A DNA stretch of 64,000 nucleotides from assembly GCA_963989385.1 (NCBI GenBank), contig OZ022499.1:75330203-75394202 (forward strand). The letters are read 5' to 3'. Both the position numbers and the translations under genes were made by a program. Positions 1 through 11,956 of this stretch are shown here, piece by piece (positions within the stretch are counted from its first letter, which is position 1; every line of letters begins with the position of its first letter). Below the pieces are notes generated by a model. That model made no database searches. It had not been told where the DNA came from and was given only the letters and a program-made list of their open reading frames with translations. This DNA comes from Ctena decussata. Taxonomy: Eukaryota > Mollusca > Bivalvia > Lucinida > Lucinidae.

Positions 1-537
1 GGTCTAAAGAGTTTCAACTTTAAACAAAAACAATTATAAAATACAAAGCCTAAGTTTCAGACTTCCGATTACTCCATAAAAAGCCTAAATTCAAGTTCTG
101 TAAATTAAGTACAAGAACGTAATGCAAATTTATTAATCAGGGGAAGAAACAATACAGGCGTATGGATAAGGGTATGTAATCCCGGGTATTCAGGTGGAAT
201 GGAACTCCGGTGTTTCTCGTAAACTCTACGGAAACAACCGGCCAAGTAAAACAGGTTATGGAACGGATGCGCTGATTGGACAAAATATCAATATTAGCCA
301 ATCAATGAATTTCTAACTAGTTGCAAAAATCAATATGGTCGCCAAAAGGACGCTGACGTTTCCAAGAGAAGAAAATCAGCAAAATAATAACCTTAAATAC
401 AGGAAGATTACTTAAAATAGCGATAATAATGCAGAACTACTACACATGCGTGGTTGTGCATACTCATGAGGACATTTAAGAGATTGTCATTGCTAATCGG
501 AGTATTCGCTGTTTGTGGATACCATTAGAAGTAAAAA
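1..537. other. no recognisable feature
   Basis: AT-rich sequence in which I see no open frame, tandem repeat or inverted repeat that can be named. Confidence 0.5.
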
Positions 538-905
538 GAAGGGCAATGATCAGGAATCAATACAATCAAATCCCGCTCTCAAAACCAATAGGGAAAGAAG
601 CACATACACACAGAAAGTGACACAAGTTTACGAAAGGCACGCACAGTAAACCGAATGAGCAGCTCTTTCCCAAACAGATGGTCATTCAGCTACTCCAATA
701 ACAGCATCAACATCTTTTTTTACTTATTTTTTATTTTAGTTACAAAACAAAACAAAACAAAACAAAACAGAAGGCAGATTGGGCAGCAATACGGGTGACC
801 AAACCGCCAGAGACCATAGACAAGCGGACATAGCACAATATTACATCAAGGAACCACAACAGAAATACCGCCTTGGAACGGTCAGCAAAAGATTACTGGG
901 GGGCT
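538..905 (+). repeat. dispersed repeat family R1, copy 1
   Basis: Begins near GGCAATGATCAGGAA and ends with CGCCTTGGAACGGTCAG followed by a G run. The same ordered blocks return at 21130-21470, at 51787-52720 (interrupted by a MITE and a SINE) and in reverse at 11300-11590. A pentanucleotide AAAAC run lies at 741-770. No protein could be recognised. It may be the untranslated part of a retroelement, but this is inference. Confidence 0.55.
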
Positions 906-1022
906 TAAACATGTTTTAGAAACCTTTTGAATGAGTATGGAGCAGCCCGGCCATTTTCAGTTTTGTCGCCATCCCAAATGAGATCAACTCTAAAACAGAA
1001 AAAATGCTCCACCAGGACAAAA

Positions 1023-1260
1023 TGAGCCGCGACACGACAAAACCAACAAAATGACACGTGCGGCCAGCGAAGACTCAGATCAGCCTGGGCATCGGCCCAG
1101 TCTGATCAGAGTTTTCGCTATCCGCATGGAGATAGCTTAGACCCTTAGTTATTCTAAAAACGCACAGCTATGAACTTGATCAGACTGTGGGGATGTTCAG
1201 GCTGATCTGAGTCTGCGCTGGGCGCACAACCACATTGTTGGTTTGGCGTATCGCGACTCA
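1023..1260 (+). mobile_element. palindromic MITE family P1, copy 1
   Basis: Starts TGAGCCGCGACACGACAAAA and ends with the inverted match CGCGACTCA, so almost the whole element folds on itself. Inner blocks CTCAGATCAGCC and GTCTGATCAGAG recur inverted in the other half. Only the centre (GCATGGAGATAGCTTAGACC) is asymmetric, and it sets the orientation. The right end has drifted (GGTTTGGCGTATCGCG). No coding capacity; non-autonomous DNA element of unassigned superfamily. Confidence 0.8.
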
Positions 1261-2128
1261 AATCTTCTTTTTACTTTGTCATGTTTCCGTTTGTAAAAAT
1301 GACGGAAAAACTCGGAGATATAAACACATATACCTAAATGACGCAAATTTTATACAGACAAGGCAATAGGCGGTTTTAGCAGACTCACGTCAAATGAGCC
1401 ATAAGCAACGTTGCAATGCAAAGTATTGTCTTGAACATAGGCAATTGACAGAGAAGTCATAGCCTTGACATATAAGTGATACATCTATTGCACAGATTCA
1501 GAATTTTTATTAAAGAACTGTAGATTTAGGCCCATATAATGACACTATAAGCGAATCGGTAATTATCGCCAGCCACCGTATTCTTCGTTAAGATCAGTGG
1601 TTGCACTTTCATGGGAAATAAATCAACGTTTGTCATGTTTGCCTCTCTTTGCAAGGGGGTCAACTCTTACAGGAAAAAATCTGTTGCAAAGCGTTTTGTG
1701 AGACTGTCTGTTCTGGCAAATACACCGTTTGTATTTCCCATTTGTTCTTCTTTCTTTGTTTTAGATGGTCTGTGCTTTGTGATTGTTGTCTTTCCCAAGT
1801 TTCTTTTAATCATTTGACGTCGCAATTATTCAGTGGATAACGTCGTGTCATAAAAATTCTATGACTACACGTGTAATAACATTTTTACGCGTACATGTGA
1901 CGTCATTGACAACGACCGTGTCAACAATAAGTTTTCTTATTGAAATGATGTTTATTTTGAAGGCTATAAAATCCCACTTTAACGGGTCATATGATAACAG
2001 AATCTTGCACTCGTGGTCATTCTATTTGAAATTAACGAAATCCATAAAGTGCATATGAAACGAACACAAGTGTAAGATCCTCTATATCTTTATTGTTCAA
2101 AATTATCATGGATTTAAATGGATACTGT
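1261..2128. other. mostly unassigned; R2 repeat fragment at 1631-1682
   Basis: The piece around GGGGTCAACTCTTACAGGAA belongs to the old dispersed family R2, also seen at 3035, 38390, 43265, 46793, 54207 and 63880. Nothing else in this stretch is recognisable; the short open frames here have no protein-like composition. Confidence 0.45.
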
Positions 2129-2231
2129 GACCCTGGAAAACGTCAGAAGCAAACGATAATGCTGATGGCACAGCTCCACCTGTATCAGAAAGTGCTGCAG
2201 CATTATCATTTGTTCTGACGTTTTCTGGGTC
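2129..2231. repeat. 103-bp hairpin
   Basis: Arms GACCCTGGAAAACGTCAGAA and TTCTGACGTTTTCTGGGTC are nearly complementary; the pairing continues through AACGATAATGCT and AGCATTATCATT. The loop is about 35 nt. Single-copy hairpin or MITE relic. Confidence 0.6.
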
Positions 2232-3034
2232 TCAATTGATGTTGATGATGTAGAGACGATGTTTCAACATGCGACTTTATAGTGCTGAACTTTTAGGAAA
2301 AGCAAAGTATTTCCAGACAGAGGAGAGCTTACAAAATTTTCATATTCTGTAAGCACGTGGCCTAGCAAACAATTGATTCGGACAAATACTTACGACAACC
2401 TCATGTACGGTATTTTTTTATCCAATTCCTTTAGCTTGATACATGATTTATATAAGCTGAAGAAAAGCGCGCCTGTAGACAATTTCTATGGAAGCATACG
2501 AGACAGCCCCAAAGCTATTCAAAGAATTGCACAAACACCGTGCGCAACGTTTACGAATTACATGTACTATGAAGTCGTTTGCACAATACAGAACAGATAT
2601 GGCGTCATATATAATTTAACCAGCATTTCAATTCTAATCTTACAGAAAAAATATTGTGGAGTGTAGAGGTGTTGAGAATTATTTTCCTATACGATAATTT
2701 ATCATTAAAATTAATGACCAAACGAGTAATATCCGACTGTGGTCTCGATTAATTTGAATTTACAATGACACTGGGTATAATTGAAGAAATTGTGATAAAC
2801 TCCTAAATAATAAAACAAATGAAACAGATGTTTTCTGTAGGAGAAGATTTATCTATTTAAAGGCATTCCAATTTCGTTGGTATGAATTTATGCTCAACGC
2901 AGCACATTAGCTGATAAATGTCAATCTTATAATAAATATCATGTACTTGTACACGACGAAAGAAATCATTTTAAAGTAGACTGGTACGCTTTTAGGGGAT
3001 AAATCTGCTAGTTTAATGTTTGTCTATCTTCTCA
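2232..3034. other. no recognisable feature
   Basis: AT-rich sequence. The frame at 2373-2666 is not a convincing gene and matches no family I know. Confidence 0.4.
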
Positions 3035-3115
3035 GTAAGGGGTCAACTCTAAACGGAAAGAATTGCCCCTAGTCGAAATTGGGTCTACTCTTGAAGGAAA
3101 GAAAATAGGACCTAC
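3035..3115 (+). repeat. R2 dispersed repeat fragment
   Basis: Carries GGGGTCAACTCTAAACGGAA followed by GGGTCTACTCTTGAAGGAAA, the paired signature of family R2 found about ten times in this window. Confidence 0.45.
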
Positions 3116-3199
3116 TCGTTTGGTCATTGGCGCATGGCGGCGCTGTTTCAATCTTTCTGTTGATATCGAGCAAGTGTCGAAATTGTTCTAAAACCGAAA

Positions 3200-3363
3200 G
3201 GAGCGGATGTAGTGTAGTGGATAACACTCCGGACTACCAATCCAGGGGTCGCAAGATCGATCCCCCGCTTCTCCGGTCTTTCGGATGAGACTTTAAACCG
3301 AGGTCCCGTCTCCATATGACCTCGTTGTTGGTGGGACGTTAAACCCGAGTTCACTCACTCACT
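3200..3363 (+). mobile_element. tRNA-derived SINE (Meta-SINE-like)
   Basis: A tRNA-like head of about 74 nt has an A-box-like segment (GTAGTGTAGTGGATAACA) and a B box (GATCGATCC near 3256). It is followed by a central domain, GGTCTTTCGGATGAGACTTT then AAACCGAGGTCCCG, and a tail GGGACGTTAAACCCGAGTTC ending in an ACTC microsatellite. The central domain resembles that of the Meta-SINE superfamily of invertebrates (from memory, not searched). A reversed fragment of the same body lies at 55603-55700. The head is probably an RNA polymerase III promoter when young. Confidence 0.75.
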
Positions 3364-3400
3364 GCTTCACAGTTTTGTTTCAACAGTTAGTTCTTCATCA

Positions 3401-3520
3401 TCATCTCACTTTATCCATATCGGCCTGATATGACTGAAATGCAGTTGAAAGTAAAGCTTAATATCCATCCATCCATACATACATCCACCGTAAAAGCCCA
3501 AATCAATCCATCCATCCAAG
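3401..3520 (+). repeat. SINE 3' tail fragment with ATCC repeats
   Basis: GATATGACTGAAATGCAGTT followed by a CATC/ATCC microsatellite. The same tail block recurs at 46430-46480 and, diverged, at the 3' end of the SINE at 59842. No head is present, so it is 5'-truncated. Confidence 0.5.
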
Positions 3521-3774
3521 TGTTGCAAATAATATTTCCTTGAAACTGTCTCTATAGCTCGGTAACAACCTCTATGGTTCTGGAACTAGATTGTATTAAA
3601 TGTTTGCTGTTCGCCTAGAACAGTTTCTCCGGCAGTATAAAGTAGCTTTGGATCATGATAATTATGCTTGTTTCACTGGGACAGACAGACTCCGATAAAG
3701 TCGCCGTTTTGGATCAACACGGGTGGGACACTTAGGAATAAGCTTAAAAATGCCTGTGCGTCAACTACGTAATA

Positions 3775-3922
3775 GTTACCGGATGAGTGCGAGGGGTGTA
3801 TGAATTGGAAAGACCTGAGCACGGGGAAATGGGAACACCGAGCGGCTTTAGCCGCGAGGTGTTTTCATTTCCACGTGCTCAGGTCTTTCCAATTCATGCA
3901 CCACGAGCACGAATCCGGTAAC
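3775..3922. repeat. 148-bp near-perfect palindrome
   Basis: Arms begin GTTACCGG and end CCGGTAAC. The inner arms GAATTGGAAAGACCTGAGCA and TGCTCAGGTCTTTCCAATTC are exact complements. The loop region contains GGCTTTAGCC. MITE-like, single copy here. Confidence 0.75.
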
Positions 3923-4185
3923 TGACTTACACTTCGACACAGCAATGCCATCATCTCGTGCAGTTAATGAGTCCTTCGAATGCAACTGTAAACATTGTAC
4001 AGAAATAGATGTAAAATAGTTATTGTGTCTGTGTATATCTGGATTTATTAAGTCATCGTAAGTTTGCCTATAGATTAAAGTGGTAAAAAATCATATAATG
4101 CAGTATTTCAGATGGATTTTTTTTTTTTTGCTCTTAATCACCATTTTTGATGAATTTTATAATTTTTAATTTTTATACAACAGTT

Positions 4186-4408
4186 AAAAAAAAGAACAAA
4201 CGAACGGACGTATTATGTCATGGCGCTGTCCGTCCGTCTGCCGTCTGTCCATTTCCAGGTTAGTCGTGCGAGACATAACTATAGCTAACCGAATGGGATA
4301 TCTTGATGAAACTTCATGGCAAGGTGTTACACTGCTGTATGAGAATGAGGTCCCGACGATGTGTCGCGAATAAAAATGGTTGCTTCTCTTTCTTAGTTTC
4401 TGAGTTAT
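4186..4408. repeat. array-element fragment with GTCC-type repeats
   Basis: A GTCCGTCCGTCTGCC run adjoins a block (ATATCTTGATGAAACTTCAT, then GAGTTATGCCC) that resembles the core units of the tandem-repeat elements elsewhere in the window. Only one unit is present. Confidence 0.4.
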
Positions 4409-4770
4409 GCCCGTGTCCAGGTGGTTCCTCAAAGAAACACCTGGGTCCGTGCAAATATAAGCTGATTTCAAATGATTAGTGTCGTGTGAAAATATACCGT
4501 TTGATTGTTGTAAATACATGTTCTCTAACCAATCTGCGCAGCCGAGCAGACTGATCGAAGTGTCTGTCTACTGCCAGATTTATTTCCCGGGGTCCGTAGA
4601 TTGTTTTGCGAACAAGGTACTCTGATCAGACTGGCTTAATGCGCAGGCTGATATGAGTTACGTGTTTGCAACAATCAAACGGTATATTTTCACACGACAC
4701 TAATCATTTGAAATCAGCTTATATTTGCACGGACCCAGGTGTTTCTTTGAGGAACCACCTGGACACGAGC
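4409..4770. repeat. near-identical 107-bp inverted repeat, ~150-bp spacer
   Basis: The segment 4409-4515 returns as its reverse complement at 4664-4770 with only a few mismatches, so the same 35-residue frame can be read on opposite strands from both arms. The spacer (4516-4663) holds a decayed P1-like palindrome (CTGATCAGACTGGC near 4622). Either a young foldback or a recent inverted duplication. Confidence 0.8.
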
Positions 4771-4902
4771 ATTTTTGTATGGGAGTCTATGGGGAAAACA
4801 TCTCATGGTTATGCAATTTTCGGGTGTTCAAGTTGGTTACTAACCCGAAGGAAACAAAGGAAGCGAAGTGTAAACACAAGTTACATTTATTTATAACATA
4901 AT

Positions 4903-5140
4903 TGAGCCGCAACGCGACAAAACCAACAATGTTTTTGTGCGCTAAGCGCAGACTCAGATCAGCCTGTGCATCCGCCCAGTCTGATCAGAGTCTTCACTGT
5001 CCGCATGGAGGTAGCTTAGATCCTTAGCTACCCTTTGACCGCTTGGCAATGCGTCTGATCAGAATTGATAGCTGTCCAGGCTGATCTGAGTCTGCGCTGG
5101 CCGCTTAACCACAATGTTGGTTTTGTCGCGTCGCGGCTCA
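4903..5140 (+). mobile_element. palindromic MITE family P1, copy 2
   Basis: Left end TGAGCCGCAACGCGACAAAA and right end GTCGCGTCGCGGCTCA, with the usual inner CTGATCAGAG arms. The centre reads GCATGGAGGTAGCTTAGATC, plus orientation. Confidence 0.85.
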
Positions 5141-6179
5141 GTTATATACTAAACGACACACTAAGTACTGACTTGTTTCCACAAAGGTCATAGAGCATGC
5201 ACAAATGTAAACACCGATTACAACACTAGCTTGATACCTTTAAAACAAGTAATGGTCTAAATACATGCGCTTCAAAGAATCATGTAATTAGAGAAAGCAC
5301 GTGCAATCTGCATAAGTATAAAAACATTAGTATTACAACATTCCCTCATCGAATCTGACAATTGTTTTGCCCCAGATATACACATAATAACGGTTTTTTG
5401 TTGTTGTGAGGATCGCCAGAAACTCCATAAAGTCAGGTTCAGTATGATTCAGTGTGAATCTGACTTGCCCAAAGAATAAAAACGCTGTTGAAAACAAAGA
5501 GTAAATCAAAGCCGCACGTTACTCAACATTAGTACAACTATTAATATTTAGATTTTAATTTACCCATACATATGACACAGCCAAGCCCAAGCAAGGAAAG
5601 TGAACTAATAATAAACTAGTAATAAGGCAGATAGAAAAATAACTGGTAAATGACATTATAAAATATATCCTGGCATACATCTTTTCAGTAAAAGGTTCAT
5701 AAATATGCGAATGTATGTCACAGCTTGGTCGAATCATCTATTGAATTATTCAAAAAATCAACTGATAAAGAAAGCCGAAGATTATATGAGGGAGCTAACT
5801 GTTATATGCCCCTAACTAATCAAAATATATAAAAAGAAGAATAGCCTGATCAGGAATTTATGCAATTTGTGGACATTGCCGATAGTAGTCTAATAAGTTG
5901 TAATAGTAATATGCGACAACTGCAAATGATAAGGATACATGTATGCGACAAACAGAGCTACCGTTGACACTAGCCGAGGAAGGGAGGCTGAAATGTGCGT
6001 GTGGTGGTGGTGGTGGTCGGGGTGGGGGGGGAGGGGGTAATAGAATGACTGAAAATTGAAATACAAAATTCATGAAAAACTTTCTATGACTTTTATGTGT
6101 TGCTATGGAGGACTGTGTGGGTGATTCTTTCAGCACCCTACTGAACCCTTGCAATAGTCCTGTGGTTCACACTCTCTAT
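5141..6179. other. unassigned; GT/G-rich tract at 6000-6037
   Basis: AT-rich sequence with one simple-sequence tract (GGT repeats then a G run). The proline-rich frame antisense to the tract is an artefact of that repeat. No named element seen. Confidence 0.4.
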
Positions 6180-7560
6180 TAGAGAAGTCGGACGTAAATC
6201 ACTGTCTGGGGCAAGGTCTTGGAATCTTAGCACCTTTAAACGAGATAGAGTATCAGCCTTGTTATTACGCTTTCATGGAACATGCCAGCCTTTGAATTCT
6301 ATATCAGGTGGGAGACATAACAGGACGAGCTTTCTTACCAAAAACATTATTGGCTTTATATTTGTGGATTTCTTAATGATAATAGCTGCCAGTGCCTCAA
6401 TATCAGTATAGAAAACAATGAATTATTTTTTTCACAAATAACCCATAGCTCAACAGCAATCACAATTGGACAGAACTCAGGAAACGTAGAAGTGACTTTA
6501 TGACATGAAGAAGGAAAATTCCCATAAAAACATTTTAATATATAACTTTGCTCCATAATCTAATGAACCAGCGGCATCCGTGTACAGCTGACGGGAGTCA
6601 CTACTTATATTTTCTTCAAATAAGAAAAATAATTTGCGTGAAGAATTCAAGTCAAACAGAAATGTCTAAATGAGCGTCCTCTTTAATTTTTACATAATGG
6701 TGTAACTCTGTGATTCCGATCGAAAGAGCAATCGGTCTTCTTAAGAACATCTTCACGGCTTGATAATGGAGCAAGCCAAGTTCAAAAGGCCTGTCGATGA
6801 TAAAAGTTCCTTCAACTTACAAAAGTTTTATCCCGTCAATGGTAAAACATTGTTGTCAGTTTTTCAGGTTTATCTTTAGGTAAGAGAGCCTTTAAATGGA
6901 CAGAATCGAGAGTAATACACATAAAGTCCATTGTTTTAGCTGGGAAAAATGTCTTTTCTGCAGCTGATGTAACTTCTACAAACGAGCATATTTCTCTGAA
7001 ATGATGCAACGCCATATTAGCCTCAATATATGCGGAGGCTACAAAGGAAACATCCCATCTCTCAACACCTGCCTTTAATACAAGATATCCATTCTAGTGC
7101 ATTCTATTTTTCAAAAGTTTCAAAAGATCCTATATAGAAAAATCGGCGTTCTCACATATATCCTAAGAGACGGGATAAATAGGAATGTTGCTTAATGCCG
7201 ATTCTTTATCTGTTTTAGCCACAAAAGCACCAGTACCGAGTTTTCTAATAACTCAAAATAGCATTACGGTCGTAGGAATATGAAACAGTTTAAACTCATA
7301 AGTATTTCCTCGTTTAATAACATACCTGAGTTCTTTGGATATGAAAGGATGGATTAATCTAAATTCGTTTCTTTGATTTGTTTTACTTTTTAGATACATA
7401 ACTCACTGTAGTTCTAAAATCCTTAAAAGGTTTACTGTCAAAAGGGCCCACGATTGTACCTATCGACAGCTCTTTAGCTAACTTTGCATGAACAACCTCA
7501 GCATTCTGTTTAGCAGACAATAAAGTTTTGGTATCAACAGCCACTAGCTCTCATTCAATA
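6180..7560 (-). pseudogene. decayed DIRS-like reverse transcriptase / RNase H
   Basis: Read on the minus strand across several frames, the region gives the motif order of DIRS-type pol proteins. About 7540-7450 reads LSAKQNAEVVHAKLAKEL and then GPFDSKPF. 7370-7343 reads EFRLIHPF. About 7220-7200 reads VAKTDKESAL, the first RT aspartate region. About 6905-6870 reads LPKDKPEKL, with FCKLKEL and GLLNLACS near 6790. RNase H follows: LYTDAAGSLDYGA at about 6595-6555, FPEFCPIVIAVELW near 6470, YTDIEALAAI near 6405. It closes with DTLSRLK and FQDLAPDSD near 6240-6190. Frames shift repeatedly and stops are frequent; I could not find the YxDD active site where it should be, so that part is probably deleted. 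No tyrosine recombinase was found beside it. The role is inferred from motif order alone; a related RT/RNase H retroelement clade is the alternative. Confidence 0.75.
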
Positions 7561-8429
7561 TTAAAACTGAACCCATTCCCAGCAAAACTGAACCCATATC
7601 CCTGCAAAAGCAGTTGAAGTTGCAGTTAAAGTTTTTGCCAGTTCACAGGTGTCGGTAAAAAGTATTTGGAACTATAGCTTTCAGAGATATTTGGCGGTTG
7701 CTTCCTACTGCTGATATTTTGATTGGCCTCATGTAGGTTTTGATCCTTCCGATTGCGTTTGAAGCATTTAAACTGGACTTGGTTATTACCCCGCATATAC
7801 TACACGCGTGCTAGTAGAAACGGCTTGAATAATATACATCCCTATTAAATTTGAAGCAGAATTTCTTGGGATGAAAACTGACTCTATGAAACTCTGCTGG
7901 TATCGGTCCCATTTGATCTAATAAACGGCTAAAGAAAGCTTGTTCAAAATTTCAGTATATTCTAATTTTTGAGATATCAAACTTCATTTAATTTAAAAAT
8001 CATGTTATTTATTTCCAGCGTTGGTGTTTTCCAGAGAAGGCCTATTTGAATTTGCTTTTAAACAGTTTCTTATGACGCAGCTCAAGTACCATGTTATTTA
8101 ATCAGCAAATCAGTTACATTCACATTTAAATTACATTCATGTGTCTCTATAACTTTCCCTAACTGATTAACTGTGATAAATTCGTTAACACTAAAGCAAT
8201 CATACTAAACATCGGATCGCTTATGTCTGCAGAAATAAAGATTCCTCTCCATACAATCTAATTTCTCTACAAAGACAATTAATAAGACTTTGTTTTTCTT
8301 GGTATAACAATGTTAAAGCAACACGCAGTTTTTGCTTAATTTATAGAGACTCAGCTTAATTAAACAGGGATAAAGAAGAGAAATGTAATTGTTGTCGTTT
8401 GAACTCGTGGTCGGACACATTTGGTAATA
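7561..8429. other. no recognisable feature
   Basis: Upstream (on the minus strand) of the RT fossil. It might contain gag or leader sequence of the same element, but no motif could be recognised. Confidence 0.35.
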
Positions 8430-8580
8430 TTTACATTATCATTGCAAAACTCTCTGTAAACCCAATAAGTGATGCGGGAGTCAATATCGTTTACAAGTCA
8501 ATAATTACATTGTGTCACGCACTTTAGAGTGACAGCTCATCTCACTAAGTAGCACGTGAAATCTACAACATGCTGTGTAC
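8430..8580 (+). repeat. dispersed repeat R3, copy 1
   Basis: Blocks GATGCGGGAGTCAAT, TTTACAAGTCAATAATTA, CATTGTGTCACG and TAGCACGTGAAAT recur in the same order, inverted, at 27230-27425. No terminal structure resolved. Confidence 0.5.
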
Positions 8581-8799
8581 TTGAATGGCTAGTAAACATT
8601 GACTGACAGCTCGCTACGCCTACTTCCACGTGAAATATACAGCAGAAGGTGGAATTTACTGGTACACAGTGTCAATGCGGCTGTTCCAAACTATTGTGAA
8701 ATTCAGCCGGTATTGTTTTTAAACCGATTTTTATATATGTATTTCTTACTTTTTTTTATCTTTTTATTGATCAAAAACATTGTTTAATAATATAAATAT

Positions 8800-8956
8800 A
8801 AGGAATAAACGTTATTTTTTAAACGTTTACTGAAGTATAAACTACATCGGATCACGAGCAAAGTTTACGTAAACCCCTTCGGGGTTCACTTACTTTGCTC
8901 GTGACCCGATGTAGTTTATACTTCAGTAAACGTTTAAAAAATAACATTCATTCCTT
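8800..8956. repeat. 157-bp perfect-loop palindrome
   Basis: Outer arms AAGGAATAAACGTTATTTTT and AAAATAACATTCATTCCTT, inner arms TACTGAAGTATAAACTACAT and its exact complement, with a tiny loop CCCCTTCGGGG. MITE-like foldback; single copy here. Confidence 0.75.
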
Positions 8957-9163
8957 AAATAAAATATGGTTAAAGTACACAGTAGTGAAAATGGTATGAA
9001 TAAAAGAGATCTACAAATGCCGTCAGTTACATTACAACTGAATGCCTTAGGCGTGGATAGTGTTGCAAGATAACATCACTGCTTATGAACAGACGCAATT
9101 AAACCGCCTCTGCTATGTTAGTTATTCTGATGTGTTCCTTGCTACTAGAGGTTCTCCCTTCCG

Positions 9164-9544
9164 AATATACCGTAAACAAGGTAATTTTCGCGGTGTTCCA
9201 TTTTTCGCGGTATTTCGCGGTCACTTAGAAACCGCGAATATTAAAATCGCGAAATAATTTCCTGTTTCTTACAAAGTACCTTTTTTAGACACAATGATCA
9301 TATAGTTTAGTTCTGTTTGCTTCGATAATTGCTGATACTTTTCACTTGAGCCACTTCTTTCATTAACCTGCGGCAGCCCTGCCGCAGGTTAATGAACGAA
9401 ATGGCTCCAGTAAAAAAGAAGTAGTTTTGCTTTTCACGCATGCTGCTAACCGCAAAAATTAAAAATCTCGAAAATTAATGTCTATGTTTTTGACCCTTAA
9501 CCGCGAAAATTTCAACCCGTGAAAATTACCGCGTATACGATATT
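9164..9544. mobile_element. TIR element with internal hairpin (MITE)
   Basis: Left end AAGGTAATTTTCGCGG and right end CGTGAAAATTACCGCG are inverted repeats. The outer ATACCGTAAAC and GCGTATACGATAT also match partly. CGCGAAA-type words are spread along the element. A second palindrome sits inside at 9348-9407 (CATTAACCTGCGGCA with its exact complement). About 380 bp; no open frame. Confidence 0.6.
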
Positions 9545-11299
9545 TTGCTTCAGAGGATCTCCTTTCAGAAAGTATTTTGCTTCAAGAGGATCCCCTTCCA
9601 CATTTTTGACACAAATGAAAATGAAATGATATAATACCAGTGTGGGTTTGCAAACTAATACTGCGTTAAATTCGAGCTAGGGTTCGATAATGCAAATAAA
9701 TACGTAAAGGTTTCTTCTCTGCCTCTCTTCAAAACGTTCACATGTAATTTTATCGGACATGAATGAGCACTATCTTAGAGTGGTCCTCAAAATCCGTGTA
9801 AGTGCACAGAGCTCTGGCACAATAGGCTCGTGTGAACTATATGTAAATTCGGGATAAACAACCAGTTTCTGACACAGGACCAGTTATGCTGCCGTAAATA
9901 AGCTTCGTGATATAAAGAAAACTTGCACATATATCAAAAATAATTTCTAAAACTATGATATCCCAAAAGCTGCTGCAGGTTATGAACACATTATTTTGGT
10001 ACTGATTAGTAATATAATGTTGTTTTTGTTGGTTGGCAGCCACACCAAAGCTGCATGGTTTACAAAACAAAAGTTTTACACTGTGCTGTTAGGTGTTTTC
10101 CTTCATTGGTTGATTGCTAGAACGTTTCTCTTGTTATCAGACCTGGTAATCGTTAGTCAACAAGGGTCTTAAAAAACCTTTAAACACACAGTATGAGTTA
10201 ATCACAAATTGGACAGAATGACGCTGCACAGACGCTTCCAGATTTTGTGCCCACTGGACGTAAGAGCATTTGATGAGTGTGAGCTGATGTAAAATATGCA
10301 CCGCACAGCTGTTTGAAGTTACATATTCTCGAATGACCAGGTCTAGTGTCATTAGCAGCATTATGCACATAGTATCAAAATTCGATATAAAGGCAGGATT
10401 TCAAGAATTAATCCACAAGCGGGCCTATATGGCTCCACGCGCGGACCATTAATGCTGCACGAGCGCCTTAAATGGGGAACGGAAGCACAACACTGATGAA
10501 CGATCGAGCCGATACGGGTTCATGTGCAGACCAATATATCTGCACGAACTGGCTTTATATGGGGAGCGGAAGCACACGTCACATTGGACTGCGTTTCCAA
10601 TGTATTTGTTACATTATTTAGTAATACATGTTATAACGCAAAATACTGACCGGCACTTGATGCCGAATGAGCAAATAAAAATGTGTATGTTATATCGAGG
10701 ACATATAATAAAAGATGTAATCAAACGTTAGATATCACCTAATAAAAATGCGTAACATGACGTCGCCCGTCATTACAACGCTTTTAATGTGAGACCACTG
10801 CATCTTGCCAATATATCCACAAATTTTGCCTTATTGCCTTATACATGTATCATAAACAGAACTTTATGAAATGAATGTATTAAAACTTGCCGTAGTGTCA
10901 TTTCATATATTTTGTATCAACAGGCCACTCGTTTAAAATCTTCTTTGATCATATATGTCATATCTAAAGATGATAAAAACACCAGAAGTTAAAATAGAAT
11001 TTGTGATGTTATTTCTGAGGTGTATCCTCCTGTACCCAGTAGAATAAACCGTTGCAGCCACTCATCAGAAATTTCCTCACGATTCAGCAATTTATTTGGT
11101 CATTTGTTTTAAGAGTGTTTTCGCTCTTATCATATGATGAATTCTTGTTTGTGAGGTTTGGAGACATCAGATAAATTGTATGAGACAGCAAGAAATACAC
11201 AATCGAGTCGGCTGCGGCTGGATACATAAATTGCATTTCAAACAAAGACCCATGTGATTTTGGTCGACATTTGCATAAAAAGCACAAAAGACTTTGGTT
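9545..11299. other. no recognisable feature
   Basis: Two near copies of a ~30-bp word (TATTTTGCTTCAGAGGATC at 9541 and again at 9571), and a diverged pair around GGGGAACGGAAGCACA / GGGGAGCGGAAGCACA (10470, 10560). No gene or named element is supported. Confidence 0.4.
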
Positions 11300-11590
11300 G
11301 AGCGCACGTGAAATTGATTTAAGGCCCCACTGACCGTTCCAAGGCGCTTTTTTCTGTTGTGATTCACTAGTACTGTCATTGTTTGCCGGCGTTCTATTTG
11401 TCTTCGACTTTACATTACACATATTTAGAATAGCCTCGCGGACATCTGTTGGAAAAATCTGACATCTTGGTTTTTCGCTTGTCTTGTTTTGCTTTGTGTG
11501 CGGTCTTTATGGTGTTTTTCCTTCCCCATTTGGTGTTTAGGAATAGATGTGGTTAGTGATAGTGTCGGTTCCTGATTGTTGCCTCATAAC
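11300..11590 (-). repeat. dispersed repeat family R1, inverted copy
   Basis: The minus strand contains CGCCTTGGAACGGTCAG and, in the order seen in the other copies, a CAATCAGGAACCGACAC block. Open frames at 11084-11422 fall inside this repeat and are not genes. Confidence 0.5.
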
Positions 11591-11956
11591 CTATTTTTAG
11601 AGACACGCAACGGTGTTAAAAAAAGTACTGAGGATATGTACATTCCTACATTGAATGTGGACTAATAAATGCTTTTGAGAGTTCATTTTCATCTTTGTGG
11701 CTATTCTTCAAGACTAATATACTTTAAAACGCAATTTCGCTTTTACAGTATTACCGGCTATCCACTCGATAGAAAAAAATCAAGTTCCCAAAGCTATCAA
11801 GAAGAAAAGGAAAACAATAAATATGGGTTATTTTAGGCTTAAGAACTACCGCCAGTGGAAATTAACTGAAGTTTTATTGACCTAAGACTGTTAAGTGAGG
11901 TCTTAATAACATTTTTGTTGCGAAGTGGGAAAACGTGTGTTAATATACGAATGGCG

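Noticed and set aside
4184..4896. Paired frames sharing a QQSNGIFSHDTNHLKSAYIC stretch
   Set aside because: Produced by the inverted duplication 4409-4770, not by related genes.
6000..6154. Proline-rich protein antisense to the G/GGT tract
   Set aside because: A consequence of the simple repeat; no start context or homology.
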